Assembly: GCF_024436175.1 (NCBI RefSeq)
Contig: NZ_JANFQP010000001.1
Coordinates: 1,280,291-1,344,290, forward strand
DNA: 64,000 nucleotides
Direction: 5' to 3'
From: Kaistella montana
GTDB taxonomy: Bacteria; Bacteroidota; Bacteroidia; Flavobacteriales; Weeksellaceae
This document shows positions 41,839 to 50,001 of this stretch, piece by piece; within the stretch, counting starts at the first letter, position 1, and every line of letters starts with the position of its first letter. Below the pieces are notes generated by a model. The model was given only the letters and a program-made list of their open reading frames with translations. It had not been told where the DNA came from and did not search any database. Both the position numbers and the translations under genes were made by a program.

Positions 41839-43002
41839 ATGAAAAAGAAACATTTAAAAGTATTAGCATTATCGCTTTTATTACCAGCTACGTTTGCTGT
41901 ACAATCTTGCAACAGTGGAGACGACGATCCAATCACTCCAGTAACACCAGTTGGGATTGCTGCTAATCCAAACGATTTCAAAGGAGATGTAAAATCTGGC
42001 GAGGTGGTAACTTTAGATGCAACTAAAGTATATAAATTAACCGGCGGTGTACACGTGAAAGATGGTGGACAATTGGTAATTCCTGCAGGAACAAGAATCG
42101 AATCAACTGGCGGAACATCAGCTTACCTAACCGTAGAACAAGGTGGTAAAATCTTCGCAAACGGAACTGCATCTGCACCAGTAGTATTCACTTCTCCATC
42201 TGCTACACCAGGAAGCTGGGGTGGAATCGTAATCGCTGGAAAAGCACCAATCAACAAAGGAACTTCTGCTTCTGCTGAAGTTGGAAACGCTACTTATGGT
42301 GGTACTGTTGCTAATGACAATTCAGGATCTTTAACTTATGTAAGAATTGAATATTCAGGAGCAATCTTTACAGGAGAAAAAGAATTCAACGGACTTTCTC
42401 TTTTCGGAGTTGGAAATGGAACTACAATCAGCAATGTATCTGTATTAAATGGTTCTGATGACGGAATCGAATTTTTCGGTGGTACTGTAAATGTTTCTAA
42501 TCTTATTTCCGTAGGAAACGAAGATGATGCATTAGATTGGACAGAAGGATGGAACGGAACCGCAACCAACGTTTATACCAAAAGAAGAAGCGGAGGAATG
42601 GGGAACAGAGGAATCGAAGCTGATAACAACTCTAACGATAACAATGCTAATCCAAGATCTAACCCAACCATCAAAAACGCAACATTCATTGGAGCTGCAG
42701 GTGGTGAATCTGACGGTATGAAATTAAGAGTTGGTACTTACGCTACAATCGACAACGTAGTACTTTCAGGTTGGGCTACAGGTATTAACCTAGAGCACGA
42801 TGCAACTGTAACTTATTTTAACGGAGGTGGAAAAATCACTAACGTGAAATTTGATAACGTTACCAAAGAAGCTTCTGCTAAATCTTCTGCTGGAATTAGC
42901 GTACCTGTATTACCAAATACTTATACTGTAAACGCAACTGCAACTGGAGCTGGAAGCGGAACTACTACTCCAACTTGGGCTGCAACTTGGGCAGGATTAT
43001 AA
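41839..43002 (+). CDS. Beta-helix surface lipoprotein partnered with the receptor
   Basis: This 387-residue lipoprotein has lipobox VQSC (C24), followed by NSGDDDP, which resembles the acidic surface-export signal of Bacteroidota lipoproteins. The rest is a right-handed parallel beta-helix: repeated GG..VKDGGQLVIPAGTRI-type turns, AYLTVEQGGKIFANG, and FFGGTVNVSNL, with many Thr/Asn. Such proteins are often labelled misleadingly as transporters. It is probably exposed at the surface beside the TonB receptor and could capture the ligand. Terminator at 43031. Confidence 0.83.
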   Translation: MKKKHLKVLALSLLLPATFAVQSCNSGDDDPITPVTPVGIAANPNDFKGDVKSGEVVTLDATKVYKLTGGVHVKDGGQLVIPAGTRIESTGGTSAYLTVEQGGKIFANGTASAPVVFTSPSATPGSWGGIVIAGKAPINKGTSASAEVGNATYGGTVANDNSGSLTYVRIEYSGAIFTGEKEFNGLSLFGVGNGTTISNVSVLNGSDDGIEFFGGTVNVSNLISVGNEDDALDWTEGWNGTATNVYTKRRSGGMGNRGIEADNNSNDNNANPRSNPTIKNATFIGAAGGESDGMKLRVGTYATIDNVVLSGWATGINLEHDATVTYFNGGGKITNVKFDNVTKEASAKSSAGISVPVLPNTYTVNATATGAGSGTTTPTWAATWAGL

Positions 43003-43030
43003 TATTCTTCACTTTTTATTCATATCAAAC

Positions 43031-43062
43031 AAATGCCATCGATTTTCGGTGGCATTTTTATT
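43031..43062 (+). terminator. Intrinsic terminator of the receptor-lipoprotein operon
   Basis: An 11-bp stem with one U-G pair (AAATGCCATCG/CGGTGGCATTT), loop ATTTT, followed by a T tract (TTTTTATTTG). Confidence 0.8.
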
Positions 43063-43169
43063 TGTTAATATTTCGTTCACATTATAACTATTTGAATTAA
43101 AGTATTTTAATCAATTTTAATGCTCCAATATTAAATTTTACGATTCTTATGTGAATTTAATATGAATTA

Positions 43170-43201
43170 TTTGTTAATTTTAAATTAATTTCATTGCTTT
43201 G
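43170..43201 (+). promoter_or_regulatory. Promoter for the small secreted protein gene
   Basis: TTTG at 43170-43173, 20-base spacer, then TTGCTTTG at 43194-43201 (one mismatch to TAnnTTTG). The leader to the ATG at 43250 is about 45 bases. Confidence 0.5.
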
Positions 43202-43249
43202 TATCAATAAATGATCAAACAATACAATTAACACAAACAAATAAGCATT

Positions 43250-43633
43250 ATGAAAAATATAATTAAGCTCTTCGGCGTTTTAGCAATAGTAGTTACAGCA
43301 GGTTTTACTTCAACCATTAAAGCACAACAAAACAACATCATTAAAGAAGTAAACATCAACTCCAATGACGGTTTTGGCGAACTAAGAAATCTCGTTGTAC
43401 AGAATTTCGATTTTACCAATCCGAATCTTTCGGAAGGCAAAATCAATAGCGAAGTAAAATTTGAAGTTTCTGAAAACGGAAAAATCGATCACGTTACCGT
43501 AAACGGAGATTGCAAATATGTAAGCAAAGAATTACAAGATCTAATGACACATTTGCTTTATAGATTCGATGACAGTTCCAAAATGAACAAAATTTATGTT
43601 CTTCCGATTACTGTATTTATCGCTTCTAGATAA
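43250..43633 (+). CDS. Small secreted protein with TonB-C-like domain, function unknown
   Basis: This 127-residue protein has a signal peptide (about 1-25, ending KAQ). The rest (EVKFEVSENGKIDHVTVNGDCKYVSKELQDLMTHLLYRFDD) follows the pattern of a TonB C-terminal domain: beta strand, E-x-G-x-I turn, helix, final strand (IYVLPITVFI). It lacks the membrane anchor and Pro-rich region of TonB, so it may be a soluble periplasmic relative. It follows the receptor-lipoprotein genes but has its own promoter and terminator. Confidence 0.65.
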   Translation: MKNIIKLFGVLAIVVTAGFTSTIKAQQNNIIKEVNINSNDGFGELRNLVVQNFDFTNPNLSEGKINSEVKFEVSENGKIDHVTVNGDCKYVSKELQDLMTHLLYRFDDSSKMNKIYVLPITVFIASR

Positions 43634-43658
43634 GATTTTCAGATTGACTCATAAAAAA

Positions 43659-43685
43659 AACCTGACGCGCTGTCAGGTTTTTTTT
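43659..43685. terminator. Bidirectional terminator between the secreted protein and barstar genes
   Basis: An 8-bp perfect stem AACCTGAC/GTCAGGTT, loop GCGCT, with a run of A residues to the left and T residues to the right. It ends transcription from both convergent genes. Confidence 0.85.
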
Positions 43686-43971
43686 ATTCTTCATCTTCAT
43701 ATTGTTCCAGATAATATGAAAAAGTGAAATCATCCAGTTCATCATCGGCATCTTCTAAGGTTACGAGCAAATCTTCAAACATTTCGAGTTGTTCCACACT
43801 CATGTTTACAAACTCAATATGAAGTGGCAACTTTACAAACCCTGTGATCGAATCGTAAAGTGCATCCAAATTATCCCCGAAAAATTCCGGAAGCTGCAAT
43901 TTTTCTTTTAACTGCGCATAAAAATCATCATAATCGCCAAGTTCCGTGAAGTCGATATATACTGTATTCAT
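43684..43971 (-). CDS. Barstar-family ribonuclease inhibitor
   Basis: This 95-residue acidic protein is a barstar homologue. The inhibitory helix reads LPEFFGDNLDALYDSITGF, aligning with LPEYYGENLDALWDCLTGW of barstar. The key barnase contacts N34, D36, D40 and T43 match barstar N33, D35, D39 and T42; the aromatic residues around them are replaced by Phe/Tyr. The C-terminal end is very acidic. It lies 56 bases downstream of the barnase-like gene on the same strand and is presumably its cytoplasmic antidote. Confidence 0.9.
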   Translation of the reverse strand: MNTVYIDFTELGDYDDFYAQLKEKLQLPEFFGDNLDALYDSITGFVKLPLHIEFVNMSVEQLEMFEDLLVTLEDADDELDDFTFSYYLEQYEDEE

Positions 43972-44027
43972 TGTTTTTTCAGTGTTAATGGTTAATTGTT
44001 TTATTTCAGTAAATTAAGTTCTTGAAA

Positions 44028-44540
44028 TTACTGTTTGTCAAAACTTTTGTAATGATTTTTGGTCAAATAAACGTCGCCATCTTTCGTGAAAACGATGCGA
44101 TCGGCATTTCGGTTTCCGCAATTGTAATTGACATCGGCTTCGAAATATTGTTTTCCGGAAGGTAAAGTTTTTTCGCGGTTGCTGAATTTGTCACCACCAA
44201 TTGCTTTTCCTGGCAAAACATCGCAAAGATTCCCTTCAGAAGCTACCCAACCTTGCTTTCTCGCTTCAATTTTGGTGATGTAATAATCGGGCAATTCGTG
44301 ATTGGCTTTTACATAATTAATGACCTTAACTTCATTGGTTAAATCTTGAATAGAATTTTCATTAAAGGAATTTTTCTCATCGCTATTCGATTTTTCAGAT
44401 TTAATGATGGAATTTTCAACAACTTCCGAATTTTGATTTTTCTTTTCGATTCTGTAATTGTTGATCAGATACATCACCAAAAACGCACTCAGCATTCCGA
44501 TGATGAAAAAAAGAACCAGTTTTACGTTATTTTTATTCAT
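44028..44540 (-). CDS. Barnase-type guanyl-preferring ribonuclease with N-terminal membrane anchor
   Basis: The protein has 170 residues. Residues 7-26 are a hydrophobic helix (VKLVLFFIIGMLSAFLVMYL) acting as signal anchor or uncleaved signal; 27-75 is a polar linker. From residue 76 the catalytic domain closely follows barnase: LPDYYITK, ARKQGWVASEGNL, GGDKFSNRE, FEADVNY, RNADRI and NHY. All active-site residues are kept: K90, R122, E134 (general base), R144, R148, H163 (general acid). C106 and C141 align with barnase positions 43 and 80. It is between nadE and barstar, suggesting a self-protecting exported RNase. Confidence 0.93.
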   Translation of the reverse strand: MNKNNVKLVLFFIIGMLSAFLVMYLINNYRIEKKNQNSEVVENSIIKSEKSNSDEKNSFNENSIQDLTNEVKVINYVKANHELPDYYITKIEARKQGWVASEGNLCDVLPGKAIGGDKFSNREKTLPSGKQYFEADVNYNCGNRNADRIVFTKDGDVYLTKNHYKSFDKQ

Positions 44541-44566
44541 TTTAATGGTTTAAAATATTACGAAAC

Positions 44567-45358
44567 TTAGTTTCTCCATTCTTCCGGAATATCGCAAACC
44601 GGAATCGGCTGCATTTTGTGTTGCGCCGCTTTATTCATTCTGCTGAAAATTTTAAAAACCTCCAAATCTCTTCCCGAATAATCCACTTCCGTCTTGGTTC
44701 CCCACTCTTTCTGAATTTTTTCAAGCTCCGGATACGTTGCACCAATTTGTTGCTCATCAGTTCGGTCCACATCCCATAAACCATCGGTTGGAATTGCATT
44801 TTGAATAGATTCTATCAGGTTTAAATGCTTCGCGAGTTCATAAACTTCGGTTTTATAAAGATCGGCAATCGGCGAAACATCTACTCCACCATCGCCATAT
44901 TTGGTGTAAAAACCAATCCCGAAATCTTCGACTTTGTTCCCGGTTCCACAAACCAAAAGTCCATTCAGCTGCCCGAAATGATACAAAGTAAGCATTCGCA
45001 AACGCGCTCTGGTATTAGCAAAAGCAAGTTTTTCGGCAGGAAAATCCTCATCATTTACATTAAAAACTTTAAACAACTCATCAAAACTTGGAGTTAAATT
45101 CAACGAAATCGCTTCCACATTCGGAAATCTCGATTTCAAATCAGCGATATGATCCAACGCACGACTTACCTGATCTTCTTTTTGGTGAATCGGCATCTCC
45201 AACAAGAGCGTTTTCAGGCCCGTCATCGCACAAAGTGTAGAAACCACTCCGGAATCCACACCTCCGGAAACTCCGACTACATAACCTTTCACATGAGCAT
45301 TTTCGGCATAATCTTTCAGCCAGGTTACGATTTTTTCTGTTATTTTTTCTTTTTGCAT
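44567..45358 (-). CDS. nadE: NAD(+) synthase (ammonia-dependent type)
   Basis: This 263-residue N-type ATP pyrophosphatase makes NAD from nicotinate adenine dinucleotide. The P-loop is VGVSGGVDSGVVSTL near residue 25, followed by RARLRMLTLYHF, VCGTGNKVEDFGIGFYTKYGDGGVDVSPIADLYKTEV (the signature block) and PTDGLWDVDRTDEQQIG. It lacks the glutaminase domain, so it uses ammonia or an external amidotransferase. In flavobacteria nadE is often next to gldB, as here (divergent, 90 bases). Confidence 0.95.
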   Translation of the reverse strand: MQKEKITEKIVTWLKDYAENAHVKGYVVGVSGGVDSGVVSTLCAMTGLKTLLLEMPIHQKEDQVSRALDHIADLKSRFPNVEAISLNLTPSFDELFKVFNVNDEDFPAEKLAFANTRARLRMLTLYHFGQLNGLLVCGTGNKVEDFGIGFYTKYGDGGVDVSPIADLYKTEVYELAKHLNLIESIQNAIPTDGLWDVDRTDEQQIGATYPELEKIQKEWGTKTEVDYSGRDLEVFKIFSRMNKAAQHKMQPIPVCDIPEEWRN

Positions 45359-45448
45359 GTATTTTCTTTAAAAAAACTATGATGATTAAGATGAAATAAA
45401 CCCTAAAATTTTCCTTAATTTTACAGCTTAAATTTTGATGTAAAAATA

Positions 45449-46429
45449 ATGAAGTTTTTTAGATATTTATTGTTTTCAGGTATTTTCGTTTTTGGAGCAG
45501 TTGCCTGCAAAAAAAATCCTGAAAACCTCTGGGAAATCGAGATTAAAGATCCCACCAAAAAAACAGAAATCATCGATATTTCCAAAGAATTTTATGATAC
45601 CAATCTTCCTTTAGAAGTTTTTAAAAATAAATTTCCATGGTTTCAGGGAACGGTTTCTGATGAAGATTACGCGATCAGAAGAGCCGATGCCAACGAAGCC
45701 AAAATTTACAAAGAAGCCATTGCAAAAATTGATGTAGCAAAACTCAACAACGAATTATCGAATTTGTTTTCACATATTCATTATTATTTCCCGGAATTCG
45801 TGGCACCCAAAGTTTATCTTTATTCATCGGCATTACAAGGAATTATGGAACCTATTTTCTATAAACCTGAAGAAAACATGTTGTTCATCGACATCTCGGC
45901 ATTTATGGGAGAAAACAATCCTAATTATCAAGGTTTAGAACTTTATTTCCAGAAATCGATGAATCCGCAAAACATAGTTCCGAAAGTTTCAGAAGCTTAT
46001 GCACAGTTTTTTGTTCCGCATAATGCAAGTCATCAAAAATTTATTGATGAATTAATTTATAACGGGAAAATTCTAACACTTCAAGATGCTTTTCTACCTA
46101 ATTTTCCAGATTATTTAAAAATGAATTACACCCAAAAACAATACGAATGGGCGCTGGAAAATGAAGTGAACATTTGGAATTATTTCGTGGAAAACAACTT
46201 GGTTTTCAGTGATGATTTGCGATTGAACGAACGATTTATCAATCCTGGACCTTTCTCGAAATTCTACACTGAAATCGATAACGATTCTTCGCCACAAATT
46301 GGTATTTTTACCGGTTGGCAAATCTGTAGAAAATATTTCAAGGAAAACCCGCAAGTGAAACTGGCAGATTTCATTAAAATGGATGCCCAAGAAATCTTTA
46401 ATCAAAGTAAATACAAACCTAAAAATTAA
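45449..46429 (+). CDS. gldB: Gliding-motility lipoprotein GldB
   Basis: This 326-residue lipoprotein has the lipobox GAVAC at C20 and the GldB-type body (KFPWFQGTVSDEDYAIRRADANEAKIYKEA, FSHIHYYFPEFVAPKVYLYSS, FIDISAFMGENNPNY). GldB is required for gliding in Flavobacterium and is linked to the gliding/type IX secretion machinery; in non-gliding relatives it is kept for secretion or unknown reasons. It is followed by gldC after 22 bases and divergent from nadE, the typical flavobacterial arrangement. Confidence 0.92.
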   Translation: MKFFRYLLFSGIFVFGAVACKKNPENLWEIEIKDPTKKTEIIDISKEFYDTNLPLEVFKNKFPWFQGTVSDEDYAIRRADANEAKIYKEAIAKIDVAKLNNELSNLFSHIHYYFPEFVAPKVYLYSSALQGIMEPIFYKPEENMLFIDISAFMGENNPNYQGLELYFQKSMNPQNIVPKVSEAYAQFFVPHNASHQKFIDELIYNGKILTLQDAFLPNFPDYLKMNYTQKQYEWALENEVNIWNYFVENNLVFSDDLRLNERFINPGPFSKFYTEIDNDSSPQIGIFTGWQICRKYFKENPQVKLADFIKMDAQEIFNQSKYKPKN

Positions 46430-46451
46430 GCACTCAAAAAGTTTAAAACAT

Positions 46452-46778
46452 ATGAAAAAGACTCAAATTACCATAGATGTAGAACTTGATGAAAACCACG
46501 TTCCCGAAAAAATGATGTGGCACGCACAAGACGGCGGAATAGAAAAAGAAGAAACCAAAGCAACCATGATTTCAGTTTGGGACGACAAAAAAATGGAAGC
46601 GCTTCGAATTGATCTTTGGACCAAAGAAATGCCGGTTGATCAAATGAAAATGTTTCTTCATCAAATTCTTATTTCGATGAGCCACACTTACCAAAGAGCA
46701 ACCGGCGAAGAAGATGTTGCCGCTTGGATGGAAGAAATGGCGGAAGAATTTGCACAAAAATCAGCAATAAAAATGTAA
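46452..46778 (+). CDS. gldC: Gliding-motility protein GldC
   Basis: The protein has 108 residues from the ATG at 46452; a longer frame starts 23 codons upstream inside the end of gldB and is not supported. The sequence MKKTQITIDVELDENHVPEKMMWHAQDGG, ALRIDLWTKEMPVDQMKMFLHQILISMSHTYQRATGEED is the standard GldC pattern. GldC is a small cytosolic or membrane-associated protein that enhances gliding. It forms an operon with gldB. Confidence 0.92.
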   Translation: MKKTQITIDVELDENHVPEKMMWHAQDGGIEKEETKATMISVWDDKKMEALRIDLWTKEMPVDQMKMFLHQILISMSHTYQRATGEEDVAAWMEEMAEEFAQKSAIKM

Positions 46779-46911
46779 ATAAGCAATAAGCGGTATGCGA
46801 TAAGCATTAAGCTTTTTTGCATGTAGCTTATATTTTTTTTAATCATATTTAAGTTTTAAAGCAGTAAAAGCCTATTGCCTAAAGCTTAAAGCCTAAAGCA
46901 ATAAAAAAATC
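46779..46911. repeat. AAGC/TAAAGC low-complexity repeat between gldC and the next gene
   Basis: Short units of the kind AATAAGC, ATTAAGC, CTAAAGC and TTAAAGC recur about eleven times in 130 bases, with breaks in the middle (46810-46860). It has no coding potential. It is of the type of degenerate AT-rich tandem arrays seen between genes in some flavobacteria, and slippage-prone. Confidence 0.6.
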
Positions 46912-48051
46912 ATGAATTTTAATACCAAAGTAATCCACGGTGGTCAACATCACGAATCCGCAACTGGATCGGTGAATGTACCCGTTTTTTTAACCTCAAC
47001 TTTTGCGCAAAAATCTCCGGGAATTCATTCCGGTTACGAATATTCCAGAGCGGCAAATCCTACCAGACAAGCTTTGGAAGACAGTTTAGCAAGCATTGAA
47101 AACGGCGCGAGAGGTTTGGCTTTCGGTTCCGGTTTGGCGGCGATCGATTGTGTTCTTAAATTATTAAATCCGGGCGATGAAGTCATCGCGGTAGACGATC
47201 TTTACGGCGGAACTTACCGAATGTTCACCCGACTTTTTGAAAAATATCAGTTGAAATTCACCTTCGTGAATTTTGATGAAGTTTCGAAAATTTCAAATTT
47301 AATTAATGATCAAACAAAATTAATCTGGATAGAAACCCCAACAAATCCTTTAATGAAATTGGTTGATATCAAAGCAGTGACTGATTTAGTAAAAGGAAAA
47401 GATATTTTGGTTGCGGTTGATAACACTTTTGCGACTCCATATTTGCAAAGACCGATCGATTTGGGTGCAGATATCGTGATGCATTCAGCGACAAAATATC
47501 TCGGCGGACATTCCGATGTAATTGCCGGTGCTTTGATTGCAAATACCGCAGAATTGGGCGAAAAATTACATTTCATTCAATTCGCAAGTGGCGGAATTCT
47601 CGGTCCACACGATTCTTATTTGGTTCTTCGAGGAATTAAAACTTTGGCTTTAAGAGTTCAAAGACATTCTGAAAACGGAATGGCTGTCGCGAAATATCTG
47701 GAATCTCATCCTGCCGTGGACAAAGTAATTTATCCAGGTTTAGAATCTCATCCTCAACATGATTTGGCGAAAAAACAAATGAGAGATTTCGGTGGAATGG
47801 TTTCTTTCACTTTTAAATCCGGAAAAAAAGAAGATGCCATCAAGTTTTTAGAAAAACTAAAAGTATTCACTTTAGCTGAATCTTTGGGCGGCGTGGAATC
47901 TTTGGCCAATCATCCAGCTTTGATGACACACGCTTCTATTCCTGCAGAAAAACGAGCAGAATTGGGCATTACCGACGATTTAGTTCGATTGAGCGTTGGA
48001 ATTGAAGATGAAGCTGATTTGATTGCTGATTTGGAAAAAGCTTTTTCTTAA
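46912..48051 (+). CDS. Cystathionine gamma-synthase-like PLP enzyme
   Basis: This 379-residue Cys/Met-metabolism PLP enzyme has [16 protein letters not shown] (the YSRxxNPT phosphate/substrate signature), the [12 protein letters not shown] motif, [11 protein letters not shown], and the PLP-lysine motif [18 protein letters not shown]. These point to cystathionine gamma-synthase or lyase (MetB/MetC group). It would join a homoserine ester to cysteine in methionine synthesis, or cleave cystathionine. It differs from the MGL-like enzyme at 16689. Its terminator is at 48086. Confidence 0.88.
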   Translation: MNFNTKVIHGGQHHESATGSVNVPVFLTSTFAQKSPGIHSGYEYSRAANPTRQALEDSLASIENGARGLAFGSGLAAIDCVLKLLNPGDEVIAVDDLYGGTYRMFTRLFEKYQLKFTFVNFDEVSKISNLINDQTKLIWIETPTNPLMKLVDIKAVTDLVKGKDILVAVDNTFATPYLQRPIDLGADIVMHSATKYLGGHSDVIAGALIANTAELGEKLHFIQFASGGILGPHDSYLVLRGIKTLALRVQRHSENGMAVAKYLESHPAVDKVIYPGLESHPQHDLAKKQMRDFGGMVSFTFKSGKKEDAIKFLEKLKVFTLAESLGGVESLANHPALMTHASIPAEKRAELGITDDLVRLSVGIEDEADLIADLEKAFS

Positions 48052-48085
48052 CATTAATATTTTTTAACCACAAATATTAAAAAAT

Positions 48086-48120
48086 AAACCTTCAAGTTCC
48101 GAAAAGCTTGGAGGTTTTTT
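48086..48120 (+). terminator. Intrinsic terminator after the cystathionine gamma-synthase-like gene
   Basis: An 11-bp stem with one G-U pair (AAACCTTCAAG/CTTGGAGGTTT), 10-base loop, six T residues at the end. Confidence 0.75.
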
Positions 48121-48132
48121 ATACTTTTGAGC

Positions 48133-48636
48133 ATGACAGAATTTCAAAAATACATTCAGCGATATTTAGATCTTATTCCATCTGAAAATTGGTTGGAAGA
48201 AATGAAAAAATCGGGTGAAAAAACTATTTCACTTTATTCATTTTTAGCAGAAGAACAATCAAATTTCGCTTACGCAGAAGGAAAATGGACGCTGAAAGAA
48301 CTTTTGCAACATTTAATTGATGCAGAAAGAATTTTCGCTTACCGAGCTTTGCGTTTTGCCAGAAAAGACAGAACCGAACTTCCGGGTTGGGACGAAGAAG
48401 CGTATGCACAACATTATTTTCCGGCTGAAAGATCAATACAAAATCTTGTTGAAGAATTTGAAATCGTGAGAAAATCTTCTACTCTTTTTTTTGAAAATTT
48501 AAATACAATTCAACTTTCGGAAACAGGAATTGCCAACGGAAACGAAATTTCGGTTGAAACCATTGGGAAACTGATTGTTGGGCATAATATTCATCATTTG
48601 AATATTATTGAGGAAAGGTATTTATCAAAATTTTAA
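48133..48636 (+). CDS. DinB-family protein
   Basis: The protein has 167 residues from the ATG at 48133, two codons inside a TTG-started frame. DinB_2-type four-helix bundle: ELLQHLIDAERIFAYRALRFARKDR with H60 and, near the C-terminus, VGHNIHHLNIIEERY; these histidines are the putative metal site. Members include metal-dependent thiol-transferases (BshC-like or YfiT families) and many uncharacterised proteins, so the reaction is unknown. Cytosolic. Confidence 0.86.
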   Translation: MTEFQKYIQRYLDLIPSENWLEEMKKSGEKTISLYSFLAEEQSNFAYAEGKWTLKELLQHLIDAERIFAYRALRFARKDRTELPGWDEEAYAQHYFPAERSIQNLVEEFEIVRKSSTLFFENLNTIQLSETGIANGNEISVETIGKLIVGHNIHHLNIIEERYLSKF

Positions 48637-48643
48637 TAAAAAA

Positions 48644-49018
48644 ATGAACTGTCCCTGCTGTTCCGGAAAACTTTACGAAAATTGCTGTAAACCCTTTCAC
48701 ACGGGCGAAAAACATGCTCCAACTGCGGAAGCTTTGATGCGTTCGAGATTTTCGGCTTTTGCGATTCCGAATGGTGAATATTTGATGAAAACCACGCTTC
48801 CGACGAAAAGAAAATTCCACAACAAAAAAGATTTACAAGAATGGGGCGAAATCAACGAGTGGACGAAATTGGAAATTTTGAAATCATCTTTAAACCAAGT
48901 TGAATTCAAAGCTTATTACAATGACGAAAACGGAAAACCACAAATTCATCATGAATTTTCGTTGTTTCAAAAAGAAAATGACCGTTGGCATTACGTTTCC
49001 GGCGAATTTCTAAGTTAG
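48644..49018 (+). CDS. YchJ-family protein
   Basis: The protein has 124 residues from the ATG at 48644 (MNCPCCSGKLYENCCKPFHTG). The N-terminal cysteine-rich SEC-C-like zinc motif (four Cys plus His) and TAEALMRSRFSAFAIPNGEYLMKTT are typical for YchJ/UPF0225. The remainder is an NTF2-like beta domain. Its role is not defined. It starts 8 bases after the DinB stop and is probably co-transcribed. Confidence 0.87.
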   Translation: MNCPCCSGKLYENCCKPFHTGEKHAPTAEALMRSRFSAFAIPNGEYLMKTTLPTKRKFHNKKDLQEWGEINEWTKLEILKSSLNQVEFKAYYNDENGKPQIHHEFSLFQKENDRWHYVSGEFLS

Positions 49019-49026
49019 AAAACCAA

Positions 49027-49275
49027 CTATTTTTTCTGATTTTCTGCCTTCTTTTTCTGTCTTAAAACATACAAATACAAACTTTCAACTTTCGTTCTTG
49101 CCCAATCGGTTTTTCGCAAAAATTTCAGTGAGGAATTGATGCTCGGATTATCAGTGAAACATTTAATATTAATTTGCTCACCGAGTTTTTCAAAACCGTC
49201 GTAATATTCGACTAATTCTTCCAAAATTGCGTCCAGACGTTTTCCGTGTAAAGGATCTTTAGATTTTTCTTCCAT
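49027..49275 (-). CDS. VF530-family (DUF2132) protein
   Basis: The protein has 82 residues from the ATG at 49275. It is a short basic protein with DPLHGKRLDAILEELVEYYDGFEKLGEQINIKCFTDNPSINSSLKFLRKTDWARTKVESLYLY, the diagnostic VF530 sequence. The fold is a compact helical one proposed to bind DNA (the Vibrio fischeri structure is the name-giver). The function is not known. A longer frame from 49296 lacks support. Confidence 0.9.
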   Translation of the reverse strand: MEEKSKDPLHGKRLDAILEELVEYYDGFEKLGEQINIKCFTDNPSINSSLKFLRKTDWARTKVESLYLYVLRQKKKAENQKK

Positions 49276-49350
49276 AATTATTGGTAAAATTAGCAATAAA
49301 AATTAATCTTAGAGCCCATTTTAAAACCGAAATTTTCGTTCATTTATTTT

Positions 49351-49358
49351 TAAATTTG
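49351..49358 (+). promoter_or_regulatory. Putative -7 box TAAATTTG(C) for tsaC
   Basis: A perfect TAnnTTTGC match 26 bases before the ATG at 49385. Confidence 0.55.
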
Positions 49359-49384
49359 CCTTTCAAAAGAACAAACTTTCAATT

Positions 49385-49933
49385 ATGCAAAATCTCATCG
49401 ATACTTTAAAATCTGGCGGAACGATTCTTTACCCAACCGATACCATTTGGGGAATCGGCTGCGACGCAACAAATATTGATGCTATCAACAAAATCTTTGA
49501 AATCAAAAAACGCGAGAAAAACAAATCGATGATTATTTTGGTGGAATCTGAAAAACGACTTCAAGATTTGGTGGAAGTTCCCGAAATGGCGTGGGAAATT
49601 ATGGATTTATCGGAAAAACCAGTTACTATAGTTTATGATAATCCGAAAGGTTTGCCCAAAGAATTGCTCGCGGACGACGGAAGCATCGGAATTCGATTGA
49701 TAAAAGACAATTATCTGAAAAAATTGATCGGAAAACTGAACAAACCGTTGGTTTCAACCTCAGCGAATTTAAGTGGCGACAAATCACCATTGAAATTTTC
49801 GGACATTAACCAAGAAATCATAAATTCTGTAGATGCTGTTGCGGAAGAAAACCACGAAAAAATCTCGGAATATTCGGGTTCTTCGGTGATTCGGTTATGG
49901 AAAGACGGCCGCGTAAAAGTATTGCGCGAGTAA
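49385..49933 (+). CDS. L-threonylcarbamoyladenylate synthase (TsaC/YrdC domain)
   Basis: This 182-residue YrdC-domain enzyme makes threonylcarbamoyl-AMP for the t6A37 tRNA modification. It shows the entry motif GGTILYPTDTIWGIGCDATN, KREKNKSMIILV with the basic residues of the active cleft, and SIGIRLIKD...STSANLSGDKSP. The short form without the Sua5 C-terminal domain. It ends with SSVIRLWKDGRVKVLRE, a typical YrdC end. Single gene with own -7 box and terminator. Confidence 0.93.
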   Translation: MQNLIDTLKSGGTILYPTDTIWGIGCDATNIDAINKIFEIKKREKNKSMIILVESEKRLQDLVEVPEMAWEIMDLSEKPVTIVYDNPKGLPKELLADDGSIGIRLIKDNYLKKLIGKLNKPLVSTSANLSGDKSPLKFSDINQEIINSVDAVAEENHEKISEYSGSSVIRLWKDGRVKVLRE

Positions 49934-49965
49934 TTTAAAATTCAGAATTTCGCCAATCATTCAAT

Positions 49966-49997
49966 AAAAAAATCCGGAGGAAATTCTCCGGATTTTG
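49966..49997. terminator. Bidirectional terminator between tsaC and the DPP-IV-type peptidase
   Basis: A 10-bp perfect stem (AAATCCGGAG/CTCCGGATTT, short loop) with seven A residues on the left and T residues on the right. Confidence 0.8.
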
Positions 49998-50001
49998 CGT
50001 T

